Origin: Humulus lupulus
Taxonomy: Eukaryota; Streptophyta; Magnoliopsida; Rosales; Cannabaceae
DNA: 64,000 bases
Assembly: GCF_963169125.1 (NCBI RefSeq)
Contig: NC_084802.1
Coordinates: forward strand, 117,556,903 to 117,620,902
Reading direction: 5' to 3'
Part shown: piece by piece, positions 23,286 through 35,358 of the stretch
Layout of the letters: each line of letters starts with the position of its first letter
How positions within the stretch are numbered: the first letter of the stretch is position 1
Notes under the pieces: model-generated
Databases searched by the model: none
Seen by the model: only the letters and a program-made list of their open reading frames with translations
What the model was told of the DNA's origin: nothing
Program-made: the position numbers and the translations under genes

Positions 23286-26200
23286 TCAGACAGTATCGGG
23301 TTGAGCATTCTTTGCGCCACTAGTTCCTCCTTTAGCATGTTGCTTCAGCCTTCTTTCCTTCCTTAAAAGTGTGGCTTCAGTTGGTTTCTGCAGTTGTGGA
23401 CGACCTCGCTTTTTGACCACACGATTCTAAAATAGGTTGAACAAACAAATATTTAGCTCCAAATTCACAAAACAATGATAAAGAATCTAATCCTAATTCA
23501 TTCTTGAATCAATGATAAAAATTATCTAGGAAGAGAAGAAAGCATAAAGTTTATACCTCAACCACCTTAGCAGATTTGCATGTTTATCTCCCGTGCCCTG
23601 TTTTCAGACAATTACTGCATGTTTTAACTTGTCCAGTTCTTCGAGCTTTCTTTAAAGCAGGTGGAGGTTCATCTGTCTCCCTTCTCCTAGCTTTCTTAAG
23701 TCTTCCTGGCAGCTTCATCTCAGGTGGTGGATCAATTGGGTTCAGTCTTGTCTAAGGCCACATATCTAGACTACGCATAGGATGCACACTCTGTTCATAT
23801 GCTTTTTGCAACGATTCATTTTTATAGAATCTGTGGACATAATAAAAGACATTACCTCCCATGAACCAGATAGCAGCTAGTGCATGGCCACAAGGAAGCC
23901 CAAATAGTTCAAACCTCCTACATGTACAAGTTCTGAATTCCAAATCGACAACCAAGGCACTACCATTGCTGCATTGAACCTGAAACTCAAACTTGTCAGA
24001 CCTAGTAACAAGACAATGCTTTGCAATCTCTTTTTGCTTCTCAATTATCTTCAAAATTCTCTTCCCCACAGGTTGAGTCATCTTCTCCAACTTAGCTTTT
24101 TTGTTATAAAACCGAGACATCAACCAAAATCTAATTTTCTCTAGTAAAATTATAATTAGCTTGTTGAAAGCATCAAGTATGGTTGCATTGAAACTCTCAC
24201 ACAAATTATTCACCAAAATGTCACATTTTGGGTATTCTGAAATATGTGACTTACTCCATACTGTGGGGTTCTTTCCTGCCAGCCAATTGTAAGCACCATC
24301 CGAGACATCCTTGACTTCTTGCATTGCTCGAGCAAACTCAGTTTGTGTTGTAGTATTAGCTGTTGCCCACAAAAGTTGCTTAAGTAAAAGCCCAGGATAT
24401 TCCTTTTTAAACTTAGCATGAAGATGTCTAACACAATACCTCACCTCACACCCACAAAAGATGGCTCCCACTGCATTTTCTAATCCTTTTTGACAATCAC
24501 TCATCATTGTCACCTTGGTAGGACTCAAATTCTCGAGATCATCCTTCAATAGCTCCAAGAACCAAGTCCAAACCTCAGTGTTTTCCTTTTTAGCAACATA
24601 GTAGGCAATGAGAAACATGGAGTTATTACCATCAATGCCTACTGCAGCCAGTAAAATTCCCCTACAATGTCCTTTCAAAAAGCATTGATCAAGACCAATT
24701 AGAGGTCTACAACCCCCCAACCAGCCATCTCTACATGCCTTAAGACAAATATAAATACCCTGAAATGTCCTTCTCCCATTAACCAAATCAATTTTCAACT
24801 TCAATGTAGAGCCAGGATTGGTAGCCAACAACCTTTTATAGTAATCATCAAGAATGGCATATTGTTCCTTGACAGACCCTTCCAACATCTTCCTTGCTTT
24901 TGTCTTGGCTCTATAAAATGTCCAGCTAGACACACATGAGTACTTGGTCTTTGCAGTTATCTCCCTAAATGCAGTGTATTACATACTCATATTTAGCCTA
25001 AATTGCTCCAAAAAGTGCTTTGCAAGCCAAGTTAAGGTCAACTTTTTATTGTCCAAAACAATGCCATAACTATGCTTGTCAACAAGTGTTTTAACCTTCA
25101 TTGTCTTGCCATCTGTCTTGTTAACTATTGAAACAAACAACATCCATTCACAGTTTGCACCCTTGCACTTAACTCTAACTCTATTTGAATCATTGGCAAT
25201 AGATACATATTCTCGATCACCTTCAATAATGTACTCCCTTATTGCAGCAAATTCCATGCCAAGAACAAATTGGAAGTTTTGCATTTTGGTTTTCAGGTTG
25301 AATTCTATGGAATTTTTACCAGCATCAAACTCATCATCTGACTTCAATTCGTGTAACTCCTCTTCAGAAAATATACCATCTGAGTCTCCATCATCAAAAT
25401 TTTGAGTACAAAAATCTGAAATTGATCGCCGCCACCTCCTGGGGTCAGACTGTGTACCCATCTTTATCTCAGCTTCAACATCTTGCTCAAATTCTTCCTC
25501 CTCCAATATGAAATCTTCATCATTCTCTCTTCTACTACGTCCAATTTACTTTCCTTTCCCTTTTTTGTCACACTGAGGTTTGTCTTGGCTCTCCTCAGCT
25601 CTATTTTCATCACATTAACTTGCTTTCCTTTCCCTTTTCTGTCACCCTGAACCGGTTCTTGGTTCTCCTCAACTGTATCTTCTCTCACATCACCAATATC
25701 ATCCTCTGAATCTGAAAGCACAACCACCTTTGGTATTTGGTTCTCAATATCACTTTCATAATCCATGTAGTCAAACTCTTCTTCATATTCCTCTTCATCA
25801 GATTCATCAAAGTCAGCATCCTAAAATTCCTCTTAATATTGATTAGCATGAAACTCTCCCTGTTCCCCATCCATGACTGCATCAACAGGGATACCAACAA
25901 CATCTGCAGGGACATCACAATCATCTTGTAGTTCCTCTATAATACATCTTTTTAGAGGAGGTAAAGTTGTACCAGGGACATGTTTAATAACTTCTAAATC
26001 TTCCTTCCAATCTAAAGGTCGGATTGTTTCAGGAAAAACAAGATATATGTCAATCTTTGTAGCCCAATTCCTCTCAATATCCTCCACAATTCTTAGGATC
26101 TCCTTATCCCCCACCACGATGAAGCCCATATTAAGCACCTTTCCTACTGGTTTGTACATAAAACCCACTAGAAGTTTATGTCCTAAGTCCAAGGCCATTC

Positions 26201-26828
26201 CATCCAATTCCATCCTAGTGAAGTAATCAGTATCCACCCAATGAACATAATCAACTTTACCTCCTTCATATCTTCTATTTCCGAATGGTGTAAACCGGCT
26301 TCCCCCATGGTGTATTGCAATAGTGAAGATGTTAGTATGATCACCTGTTAAATAAAGACAACTTTGGTTTAGAATACTGCCCTAGTCAACAGAAATAAAA
26401 ACTGTTATGTCAACACTTCACACACGCACAAACTAAAACACAATATACTTCACACACTTGAAGAGCAACATAGTCCACCACACGATTGAACCATAGACCA
26501 CAATAAAAAAAATTCCCTCAATAAACAAAGCATATATTTCAATGGACCCCACTTTGTCAATTGTATGCATATGCTTCCCAACAACAATTTTACCCAAATT
26601 TAATAATACCACCTACTGTAAATCAACAAAACTCTCACCCCCAAAAAATTTGAAAACCGACACCCTTCCCCGCCCAAACTGCTCTGTATAGAGTATCATT
26701 ATCATTCTCCCCAAAAAATTGTAAAAACACTTTGGGAAGAAATGAAACCCAATCAATAGGTTCTGTACAAAAGAAAAGAACTCACCGTAGTCGAGTGGTT
26801 GTTTCTCTGATTGTTGAATGGTCGGCAT
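23286..26828 (-). pseudogene. MURA-like MULE transposase, broken
   Basis: Exon 1 is 26828-26786, with a GTGAG donor. After an intron with an AACAG acceptor at 26344 it continues YGDHTNIFTIAIHHGG, the PB1-like N-terminal region of plant MULE transposases. Then come an acidic linker, a MuDR-type DNA-binding region (near 25300-24980), the MULE transposase core near 24760-24300 (GLDQCFLKGH, SDCQKGLENAV, CVRHLHAKFKKEYPG) and a SWIM zinc finger (CTC-x9-CGHA near 23920-23880). The tail has a zinc knuckle (CSNCLKTGHG) and a basic end after another intron, with a stop at 23286. Damage: in-frame stops near 25833, 25821, 24979 and 23755, a stop in the knuckle and a frameshift near 25480. The catalytic core exon (24933-23755) is otherwise intact. 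Confidence 0.88.
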
Positions 26829-27045
26829 TGTGGAGGCAAAGCCGTCATCATCTCTTTCGTGCTCTTATCGCGAAATGGATGGATTCCTTGACTGATTTCT
26901 CTCAAGCTCCTCCTTTAAACTTTCTAGGTAAGGAATTTTTAGATTTTTTTGTTTTAGATTAGTTTTAGAACTTGTTATTAAGGCAATCGGTTTTTTTTGT
27001 TATATTTTTAATGGTTAGTTTTTTTTTTTATATTAGAAAACATAA

Positions 27046-27221
27046 ATATTAATTGTTTTTGTTTTAAATTTTAATAATTTAACCCAATCGGGTTGTGCCA
27101 CGTGTACCCTGTATACCCCTAATGACTCAGGGACCAACGATTGCACCAAAACATTAACGGTAGGCATTATTGCCGCAAAAAAATTTACATAAGCATAAGT
27201 GAAACAAACTTAACTACATAG
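27046..27221 (-). repeat. MULE right terminal inverted repeat
   Basis: Reverse complement of the left TIR, ending ACTTAACTACATAG. It contains the word CCCAATCGGGTTGTGCCACG in both copies. The MURA promoter is expected between it and the ATG at 26828. Confidence 0.85.
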
Positions 27222-27865
27222 TCATCAAAGTGTGTTTAATGTTTATTTCTTGTTGTTGTTTGGCCATCAATGGCAAGTTAATAAGCTAAATTTAATGTTG
27301 GAAAGGTTAGATTTAGTGGAAATTAATATAGATGATGCAAGATTATGGCCTTTGATAGGTTGCATTAGTGAGTAATATAGGGATATATTATTTTCCTTGC
27401 ATAACTCATGAGAATTGGTGCTTATAATTGTGTTCTTAAACCTTAATTGACATGGGAATATGTTTAATTAGGTGGAGGAATTTTTTTCATAAGATTTGGA
27501 AAAATCCTATGAAATTATTAGGAATTTTCGTTACTCTAGGAGGTTTTGCTAAAAATTATGTTGTAGCATTCTGGGCAAAATATTGATTTAGGGGAATTTA
27601 GTAATTCAAGTCTGATTTTCATTATTGAATCTTCCTTGCTGTTATTTCCTACTTATTGGTGGTTATTCTAATTATTTTTAAAGTCCTTTTATTTAGTTTT
27701 AACATTCAAAAAAATCGTTCCAATTAATTTTGTCCAAATTGTTAAGTAATGATTTTGCCTAATTTGTTGCTAATTCAATCTTGTAGAGACGATACTCAAC
27801 TTATCATTATATTACTTGTTGACTACGTACAATTGCATATAAATTATATATTTCACAACAGATAC

Positions 27866-30786
27866 CAGTCAATCCATGTGTGTAAATATGATTGCTGATT
27901 ATTTTACAATGAGAATGCAAGTAAAGATTCATGTTCGGTGTGTTGGAGTAGTAGATGGATCAATGGAAAGACGAGGGGGAAACATGTTTTGGATAAGGTC
28001 ATGTGTTATTTTTCCCTTACTCCCAGATTACAATGAATGTATAGTTCAAGGAATACAATGAATAACATGTTATGGCATCATACAGGGAGATTGAAAGACG
28101 ATGGGGTGAAGCATCATTCGGTTGATGGGTCTGCATGGAAGGATTTCGACGCCACACATCTTAAGTTTGCAAAAGATCCCAGAAATGTCCGTCTTGGCTT
28201 GGCTGCCAATGGGTTTAATCCATTTGGGAACATGAGTCTTTCGTACAATATATGGCCTGTGGTGTTGACAAACTATAATCTCCCGCCCTGGCTGTGCATG
28301 AAGGATGACTATTTCATGTTGACTCTCCTTATTCCTGGGCCAAAATCACCAAGTGAAGAAATGGATGTACTTTTGAGGCTGTTGGTGGATGAGTTGAAAG
28401 AGATGTGGTATAATGGGGGTGGATACAAGAGATGACAAAAAGAACCAATTGTTCAAGATGCATGCAGTGCTCCTGTGGATAGTTAACGATTTTTCTACCC
28501 GTAGTAGTTTGTCTAGCTGAAGCGAGCAGGGATGCAAAGCTTGTCCAACATGCAATGAAGACACTTCATTGATCCGAGTAATTGGAAAGACATCTTCTCT
28601 CGATCATAGGTATTTCTTGAAAAAAAATCACAAGTATTGAAAGGACACAAAATTCGACGGCAAAGTTGAGAAAAGAGGTCCTCCAACTCAATTCACTTGT
28701 GAATCTTTTTTAGAGCAAGTAAACAGTCTCCTCAAGTTCCTGGTAAACATGATATGTTTGGGGGTGTCAAGCACAAATGAGATGCAAGAAAAAGTAACTG
28801 GAAGAAAAAAAGTATCTTCTTTGAACTTGAATACTGGAGCTCAAACATGTTGAAACATAATATAGATATGATGCATGTTTAGAAGAATGTGTGCGACAGT
28901 CTTCTTGGAATATTTTTGGATAATGATAAGTCCAAGGACACTACTAATGCAAGACATGATATAAAGAATATGGGAGTCAGGAAATCATTGTGGATTTATG
29001 AAGATGAGAACAAAAGATTATTAAAGCTTCATGATTCGTATGTCTTGACCCCTGATCAGCGACGAGAATTCCTCCAATTTCTTAAAGGCATAAAGCTCCC
29101 CCATGAATTTTTCTTTGATTTGAAGAAGAAATTAATTGACAATGACTCAAACATTGTTGGGTTGAAGTCTCACGACTGTCATGATATCATGCAATGCTTA
29201 CTTGCAGTTGGTGTTAAGAAAGTTTCTCCCAAAATTCATAGCAAACACCATAATGGAATTTTGCAATTTCTTCAAACAATTATGCTCAAGGACACTTAGT
29301 GTAAACAGTATGGAGAAGGCGAAAGACGACATGATTATAATTTTATGTAAGATGGAGTTGATTTTCCCTCCATCATTCTTTAACATAATGATCCATCTTA
29401 TTTTGCACTTTCCTGACGAAGCTATAATGGGAGGCCTTGTCTTTATGAGATGGATGTATCCTTTCGAAAGGTACATGAAAAAATTGAAAAACTATGTGAG
29501 GAATAAAGCTCGTCCGGAAGGGTCCATTGCGGAAGGATATGTTGCAGATTGAGGCTTTGAAATTTTTTTCCATGTATTTCAAAGGTGTGGAAACAAAATT
29601 TAATAAGCCTTACTGTAATGAAGAAGTACCTTATGTGGATCGACATCTCACAATGTTTCAATCTTAGTGTCGTCCACTCAATAAGGGAACTCCTGTGTCA
29701 CTCGACGAGAAGACTCGGAACACAACTGAGTGATTCATTATGGAGAACTCTCCTGAAACTGAGGAGTATTTAAAGTATGTTAATTAAAATTTAATATTCC
29801 CATTCTTAAGATTCCAATATGTTTCATCTTTAAAATCATAAATGTCTGTTAATACACAAGGAATACGTGGTTGAGGTTCAAGAAAGGGATCCAGATGCAA
29901 ACCATAAGCTGTTACAGAAGAAAGAGTTTCGTTCGTGGTTTCATGAAAATGTAATTTCTACTTGGCAAGGTGTTTACTGCTAACTTTTAATCTAGTCTTT
30001 GAAATTTCTCATTTTAATATTGTTTTTTTTCGTGGTTTAAATATATGACTTGCACCAACATGGATCATTAGATTACGGGGATGAATTACTAGCTTTAGCG
30101 TCTGGGTATGATTTATTAGCCTACTCATACGAAGCATGTATAGTGAACATGATTTGATTTCTCACATACAATTGAGATCGAAATCGCACCACACAGAATA
30201 ATGGAGTGTCTGTTGCTGGGACAAAAGGTTTTATCTATTACGAGAAACTTGAAGGAATACTAGAGTTATATTTTTCTGGTACCTATTCGGTGGTGTTGTT
30301 TTGATGTAAATGATTCAACACAGATCTAAAAAAGAAGAAAACATTTACTGAAAATAACATCACTAGTATCAACGTCGCCGGTGAGTGGTATAAAGATGAA
30401 CCGTTAGGGGACGAGATTGGAAAATAGTTCAAGAAGTGAATCATCGGCGGTTTTGGGACATTCCATATGACCCAGAAATGATTAGTGACATTGATGTTGT
30501 GCACAACACTAATTCAGCCAATTTTGTATTGACTGCCGTTCTTGGAGAGTTGGTGGTGCAACAATCTGATCAACTAGCAACACATGTTGGAACCCCCCAG
30601 CGGCCTTCCTTAGTTATCCAGGATGATGAAGATTTTATTAATGACGATGAAGATGATATGTTGGAAGACTTAGAAGAAGCAGATGACGAGGATGAATTGC
30701 TTCTTGACCTTAGTGATGATAATGTCGAGCATTTATCCCCAGTAGATGTAAACTTAATCAACGATGATAGTGATTATTCTACTTAG
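27866..30786 (+). pseudogene. CACTA #1 TNP2, core and C-terminal part
   Basis: Continues from GLGY: QSIHVCKYDC, the zinc-like CSVC, then at 28070-28435 the Tnp2 core (GSAWKDFDATHLKFAKDPRN, VRLGLAANGFNPFGNMS, LIPGPKSPSEEMDVLL). Next comes the DUF4218 region at about 28889-29620 (MYPFERYMKKLKNYVRNKA), and the DUF4216 region at about 30060-30310 (NGVSVAG, then YYEKLEGILEL). It ends with a WDIP…DVVH motif and a long acidic tail stopping at 30786. Several frameshifts and stops (near 28433, 29297, 29550 and 30170) make it inactive. Length and domain order are normal for TNP2, so this CACTA copy carried the whole gene before the insertions. Confidence 0.88.
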
Positions 30787-30949
30787 ATATTTGTATCTTT
30801 GTTTGTAAAACTTTATATTAAGAAATAAGAAACATGTTTTTAAGTACAGTGCTTCAAATATTTAAATATAAGACTGAATGTTTAAACTAACAAACAAATT
30901 TGTTATACTTATTATAAAGGTGTCCTTAGATGTGGCGCGAGATATTGGG
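30787..30949 (+). other. Spacer after TNP2 of CACTA #1
   Basis: AT-rich sequence with no gene. It may be the intergenic space between the two genes of CACTA #1. The left terminus of CACTA #2 should lie here or just to the right, but no CACTACAA-type end is visible. Confidence 0.35.
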
Positions 30950-30958
30950 AATTACATA

Positions 30959-31205
30959 AAAAGTGAAGTTAAAGCTTTTAGAATACTTTTAACTGCACTT
31001 TTTGGTTTGGCGCTCATAGCAATTAAACTATTACTTTGGTAATTTACATAAAATGAAGTTAAAGGGTAATAGGCGGAGGGGCATTTTTGCGAGAAAACAT
31101 TACAGGACCCTTTAACTTCGGTTTTTTTTTTATAAAAGTCGAAGTTAAAGGGTTACCCTTACCCTTTAACTTCGGTTTTTTTGCTAAAAATCAAAGTTAA
31201 AGGTG
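30959..31205 (+). repeat. CACTA #2 left subterminal repeats
   Basis: Direct and inverted copies of a unit related to CCTTTAACTTCGGTTTTT: GAAGTTAAAG at 30965, 31056 and 31141, CTTTAACTTCGG at 31109 and 31161, and AAAGTTAAAGG at 31193. Such arrays bind the accessory transposase in En/Spm-type elements. The same unit recurs at 47340-47650. Confidence 0.75.
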
Positions 31206-32271
31206 CTTATATCCGCACCACTTAGGCTTCTCCCCCATTTCCGAAATGTTGAAATCCCCCAAACAGAGAGAAAAACCTCCATTTCCACTGTGAGAAAAAT
31301 GAGGGTTTCACCATTTACCACCGTTTTTTCTCATTTTCTTCCAATGTCATCCACCAATCTTGCTAGAAAACTCAAATATATCATAGAACCTTGGTTGTTT
31401 TCAGTTTTGAGTGAAAAAAAATAGTGTCTTGACAATGGTGACATGTGGTGGTCGGAAATACCTATTGTTTTGGGTTTTTCAACAGATTTTCAGCTTCTTT
31501 ATAAAGTTTTGAGCTTTGTACTAGGTATGGATCGTTAAATAGATATTTACATGATTTTTTTATATATTATTTCAGATTTTTTATATTTGTTGATAATATA
31601 TTGATAATGTATGTGTTTATGGTTGATATTATTGTTTTAGAGTTGTATTTGATTATTTAAGAATGAATGAATCTTAAAAAATGTGTTTGTGATAATTTTT
31701 TTTTATTAATCCTAATTTAATATTAATGTATTACTAAATTTCTAATTTATTTGAATTATTTTTGTATTTTATAATATATTTTTATTTAGAAAAGTATTGA
31801 AGTTAATATTTTGTTGTTGTAAAAAAAAAAGTTAATATCATGTTATTATAATAAAAAAAGATCAAGCTAATATCTAGTTACAAAAAATTCATTTTTAAAA
31901 TATAGTTTTAATGTTTAGATATGTTGTTGTTGTATTTAAAATTCAAGTTAATATTTAGTTAAAATAAAGTTTTATTTGTATAATATGCTTTAATGTTTGG
32001 TACTAGTTATTATAAACTCAATAATTATAATATTTAATTCTGTTTATATTATTTTTAGGATGGTTATAGTTTTGGAAGTAATTTGATTTTTCATTTGTGG
32101 TTACTAGCTTGAAGATTAATTTTAAGGTGAGTGAGAATTTAATTTTTATTTATTACTACTGCACATATTTATAGAATTATAGTTAAAACATATTCAATTT
32201 AGTGGAAATTAGATTTGAAAATTAGTGAAGTAGGTTCTGAGAAATTTGTGTGCTGCGGTGGTATAAGGATG
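31206..32271 (+). other. CACTA #2 5' untranslated region
   Basis: AT-rich, no supported ORF. It lies between the subterminal repeats and the transposase ATG at 32845, so it probably holds the promoter and one or more 5' introns. Confidence 0.4.
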
Positions 32272-32777
32272 AAATTATGCAAGTTGATTATTGTGTTTGT
32301 TTGTGTTGAATTAATAGGTACTTATGAAATTGGAATATGTTATAGACATAGAGGAAAATCTACCCAATATTTTAGGATTTATTAATTGATAATGACTGAA
32401 TTATGCTTGTTGATTATTGTGTTTATTTATGATGAATTAATAGGTACTTATGAAATTAGAATATGTTATAGAAACAGAGGAAGCTCAGCCCAATTTTTTT
32501 AGGATTTATTAATTGATAAGGACATAAGTATGCTTGTTGATTATTGTATTTGTTTGTGTTGAATTAATAAGTACTTATGAACTTGGAATATATTATACAA
32601 ATAGAGGAAACTCTGCCCAATTGTTTTTAGGAATTATTAATTGATAAGGACATAATTATGCTTGTTATTATTGTGTTTGTTTGTATTTAATTAATAGGTA
32701 TATGAAATTGGGATATGTTATAGAAATAGAGGAAACTCTGGCCGATTTTTTTAGGATTTATTAATTGAACATGTGTT
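32272..32777 (+). repeat. Four-copy tandem repeat, about 126 bp
   Basis: Four consecutive copies of a unit beginning AATTATGCTTGTTGATTATT and containing TAATAGGTACTTATGAAATT and AGAGGAAACTCTGCCCAAT. They begin at about 32272, 32399, 32526 and 32652. The last copy is slightly shortened. The array ends about 70 bp before the TNP2 start codon. Confidence 0.85.
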
Positions 32778-32814
32778 TTAATATGTGATATTTGTTTTTT
32801 AAAACTTAATAGGA

Positions 32815-32815
32815 A

Positions 32816-32846
<31 letters not shown>
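32815..32846 (+). repeat. (ATT)n microsatellite
   Basis: About ten ATT units directly in front of, and running into, the ATG of the TNP2 gene of CACTA #2. Confidence 0.9.
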
Positions 32847-33275
32847 GGATAAATCGTTGATGCATGAGAGGAGAGAAACACCACAATTTCAAGATAGATT
32901 CAACAAATTTTTAGAGTTTTGCTTAAAGAATTGTAGTGATCTTGAAAGAATTTCTTGTCCATGTGTAGATTGTGGTAATTGATCAAAATAGAATATTACC
33001 ATGATAAAAGATCATGTATTTTGCCAGGGATTCAATAGAAGTTATACTACATGGTATTGACATAGACACTTGCCCTGAATGTGGTTTACATCGATTCAAA
33101 CCTAACAAGAGTAAGGAAATTAGGAAACTTATTCCTCAAAAAGTGATGTGGTACTTGCCTTTGATTTCTCGGCTTAAGAGGTTATATCGAAGTGCAGAGC
33201 AGTCTGAAAACTTAATACGGCATGAGACTGGGCGAGTGAAAGACAGCGAACTCCGACATTCTGCTCATTCATAAG
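32845..33275 (+). pseudogene. CACTA #2 TNP2, 5' part
   Basis: Starts MDKSLMHERRE and shows the transposase-associated domain (FLEFCLKN, then ISCPCVDCGN, then DHVFCQGFNRSYTTW). The frame then passes abruptly into CPECGLHRFKP and VMWYLPLISRLKRLY, so the middle of the N-terminal half (about 150 codons or more in normal TNP2) is deleted near 33060. Two stops lie near 32980. It is cut at HSAHS by the solo LTR at 33276. After removal of the LTR and one ATAAG copy, the host reads on into AWKKVNHL, the expected continuation. Confidence 0.85.
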
Positions 33276-35358
33276 TGATAACTCTACAAAATAGAGTTAT
33301 TTTACCACTTTTTATGTGCTAATTGTTGCTTAAATCTTGAGTTTTTAATTGATTTATTAAGTTTTTAATTAATTTTGAATTTATTAGTCTTATTTTGATT
33401 TTATATATTTTGATGTGTTTTTATGGTTATTTTATTGTAAAATGTTGTAGTTAATTAATTGAATTATTGTTGTTTAATTTGAGGTAAAAAAATGTTGTAT
33501 TATTGAAATTAAATGTTAAATATAAATTAAGTTATAATTAATATTTTCAAAGAATTAAATTGATTTATTTTATAGTAGAAAATATTCTATTATGATTTAT
33601 TTTATATTTATTTTGTAGGGAATTTATGCTCTTGAAAAGAAAGAAAAATGAAGGATAATATGGCATTTTCAAGAAAGCAAGACAAGAAAAATTGTGGCCT
33701 TTTTGCCTTCTCTCTTAAGCCCAAAGCACTACCAGCCCCCAAGGCCCGCTTCTTCCAGCCCGCCTCCTGCCCCATTTCAGCCCAGCCCGCCAGTTGCCAC
33801 TCCAGTTCCAGCCAGCTCCTCAACCCTCAATCCGCCAGCTGTCCTTCTCCCAGCCAAGGAGATGCCTCCAACAGCCCTCCAACATCACACGATTCCAGCC
33901 TCCAGCTACTACTTATTCCCCAAATGCATGCTACTACTCATTCCCCAAATCAGGCCCAGCCGAAAGCCCAAGTAATTCGGCCCAGGGCCTGCCCACTTCT
34001 CAGCATCACCTCACACCCAAGCATCCCCTTCAAGCCCACCAATTCAGCCATGGGCCCAAGCCAGCTCCTCCTTGCTCTTTTTCTCCAACCGAGCACAGCC
34101 CCAAGTCCCTGCCACAAAGCAGCCCCCCATGCATGCCATTTTTTCTCTTGAGCCCAACAAATGCATTATGTTCCCTTGTCTCCTTTTGTCTAAAAATACC
34201 ATATTTTTACCCCACTTTCTACACATTTTACCCCAAAACATCATTATTACACCCTATAATTTACCCCTATTTACCATATTATAATTAATTAAATTAATTT
34301 AATCAATTTAATTTGATTATTTTAATACCTCATTTTTGGCTATAAATAGGGAGTTTTGAAGACCATTTAGGGTGTCCATTTTTGGAGGGAGGTTACTATA
34401 CCATAATTTCTACACATTCAAAACCTCTCAATTCTCTTCATCTTCTTCTTCTTTTTGGTTATTTTCTATGTATTTTTAGAGGAAAAATTTGGGGGTTTCT
34501 CCTCCAAATTTTCCTATTTATGTTTGTAATTTTGAGTGTGTATTTGATATTCTAGTTATGAGTTTCTAATCTTTTTAAGATTATTAAGGTGATGATGAAA
34601 CAATATGTAACTAGATAGTGTTTATTTTGTATGTTGATTTCCCATTTTGTGCAACAAAGTTTATGGAATTTTCTTCTTCAAATATCTTCTTACATCTTAA
34701 ATATCATGTATTTTGGATTGTTAGCACATATTTACACTTTGTTCTTCATTAGTGCAAAAACATAATATTCTTTGTGTAAGATGTGTCATTAAATTGTACA
34801 CATCCATGCTTAGAACAAAAATATTATGTTTTGCCTTATAAATAATGTTCATTGATTTATTTGTTATTTCATTAGATTGATTTACACTAAATGCTTTGAA
34901 ATTATAATTTTGAAAAGTAAAAAAAAATCTTATCTTTTTAGAAGTAACTTGTGCTTAAAATTATAAATCTATTTGGAAAATGATAGTTTGATTTATTTTA
35001 ACTATCACTAAAACTTGGGAATCAATGTACTTATAAATATTATTGAACTTATATTTTGTGGATTCTAAATCCTTAATAATCTTATTTTACCATCTTATTT
35101 ACAATTAGTAATTTAGTAATATATATTGTCTTTAATTTCTATATTATTGTCTTTTATTTTATTTTCATTATTCAAAATTCTCATCAATCTTTGGAAATAG
35201 GTTAGAATTTATTAATTTTGGTTTAAAATAGTTTTCTTTTCGATTTTAGAGAACTCCTTTGGGTTCGATCTCGTGCTTACACGAACACTATATTCCGTAT
35301 ACGATTCGTGCGCTTGCGAGTTATAAATATTTAAAACATACCCGTTTTGGGTCCATCA
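33276..35358 (+). mobile_element. Solo LTR, 2083 bp
   Basis: Starts TGATAACTCTA, ends GGGTCCATCA, with perfect duplications ATAAG at 33271-33275 and 35359-35363. It has a TATA box at 34340 (GCTATAAATAGGG) followed by a pyrimidine-rich leader. A C-rich, stop-poor stretch at 33700-34200 is open in three frames and is not considered coding. It shares its terminal hairpin with the LTR at 20897. Confidence 0.9.
34340..34349 (+). promoter_or_regulatory. LTR TATA box
   Basis: CTATAAATAG in the middle of the solo LTR, at the place expected for the U3/R border. It would start transcription to the right, towards the rest of TNP2. Confidence 0.6.

Larger units (their letters stand above)
21754..27221 (-). 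mobile_element. Mutator-like element (MULE), 5.5 kb
   Basis: Bounded by long terminal inverted repeats of about 180 bp. It carries a MURA-type transposase pseudogene on the minus strand and a GRF zinc-finger ORF on the plus strand, converging on each other. The expected 9-bp target duplication is not evident: the bases outside the TIRs (CAATAATGC and TCATCAAAG) differ. It sits inside the LTR at 20897-27860 and is therefore younger than that LTR. Confidence 0.85.
20897..27860 (+). mobile_element. LTR (solo) split by a MULE
   Basis: Starts TGATAACTCTA and ends TTTCACAACA, with perfect 5-bp duplications GATAC at 20892-20896 and 27861-27865. Without the MULE (21754-27221) it is about 1.5 kb. Its first 24 bp share a palindrome with the LTR at 33276, so the two belong to one broad family. 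The GAGACGATAC word near its end suits the Tat/Athila branch of gypsy, but that is a guess. No PBS, polypurine tract or coding sequence of its own is left, so it is a solo LTR. Confidence 0.8.

Noticed and set aside
25685..26226. Several ORFs opposite or out of frame to the MULE transposase
   Set aside because: Shadows of the real transposase frame, which is identified by its PB1-like and MuDR regions.
33705..34150. Possible repetitive cell-wall (proline-rich) protein
   Set aside because: No signal peptide, irregular repeats, and located in an LTR with a proven target duplication.
33648..34290. Overlapping Pro/Ser-rich ORFs of 90-170 codons in three frames
   Set aside because: All lie in the U3 part of a solo LTR. 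Openness in every frame comes from a C-rich, stop-poor composition, not from coding selection.
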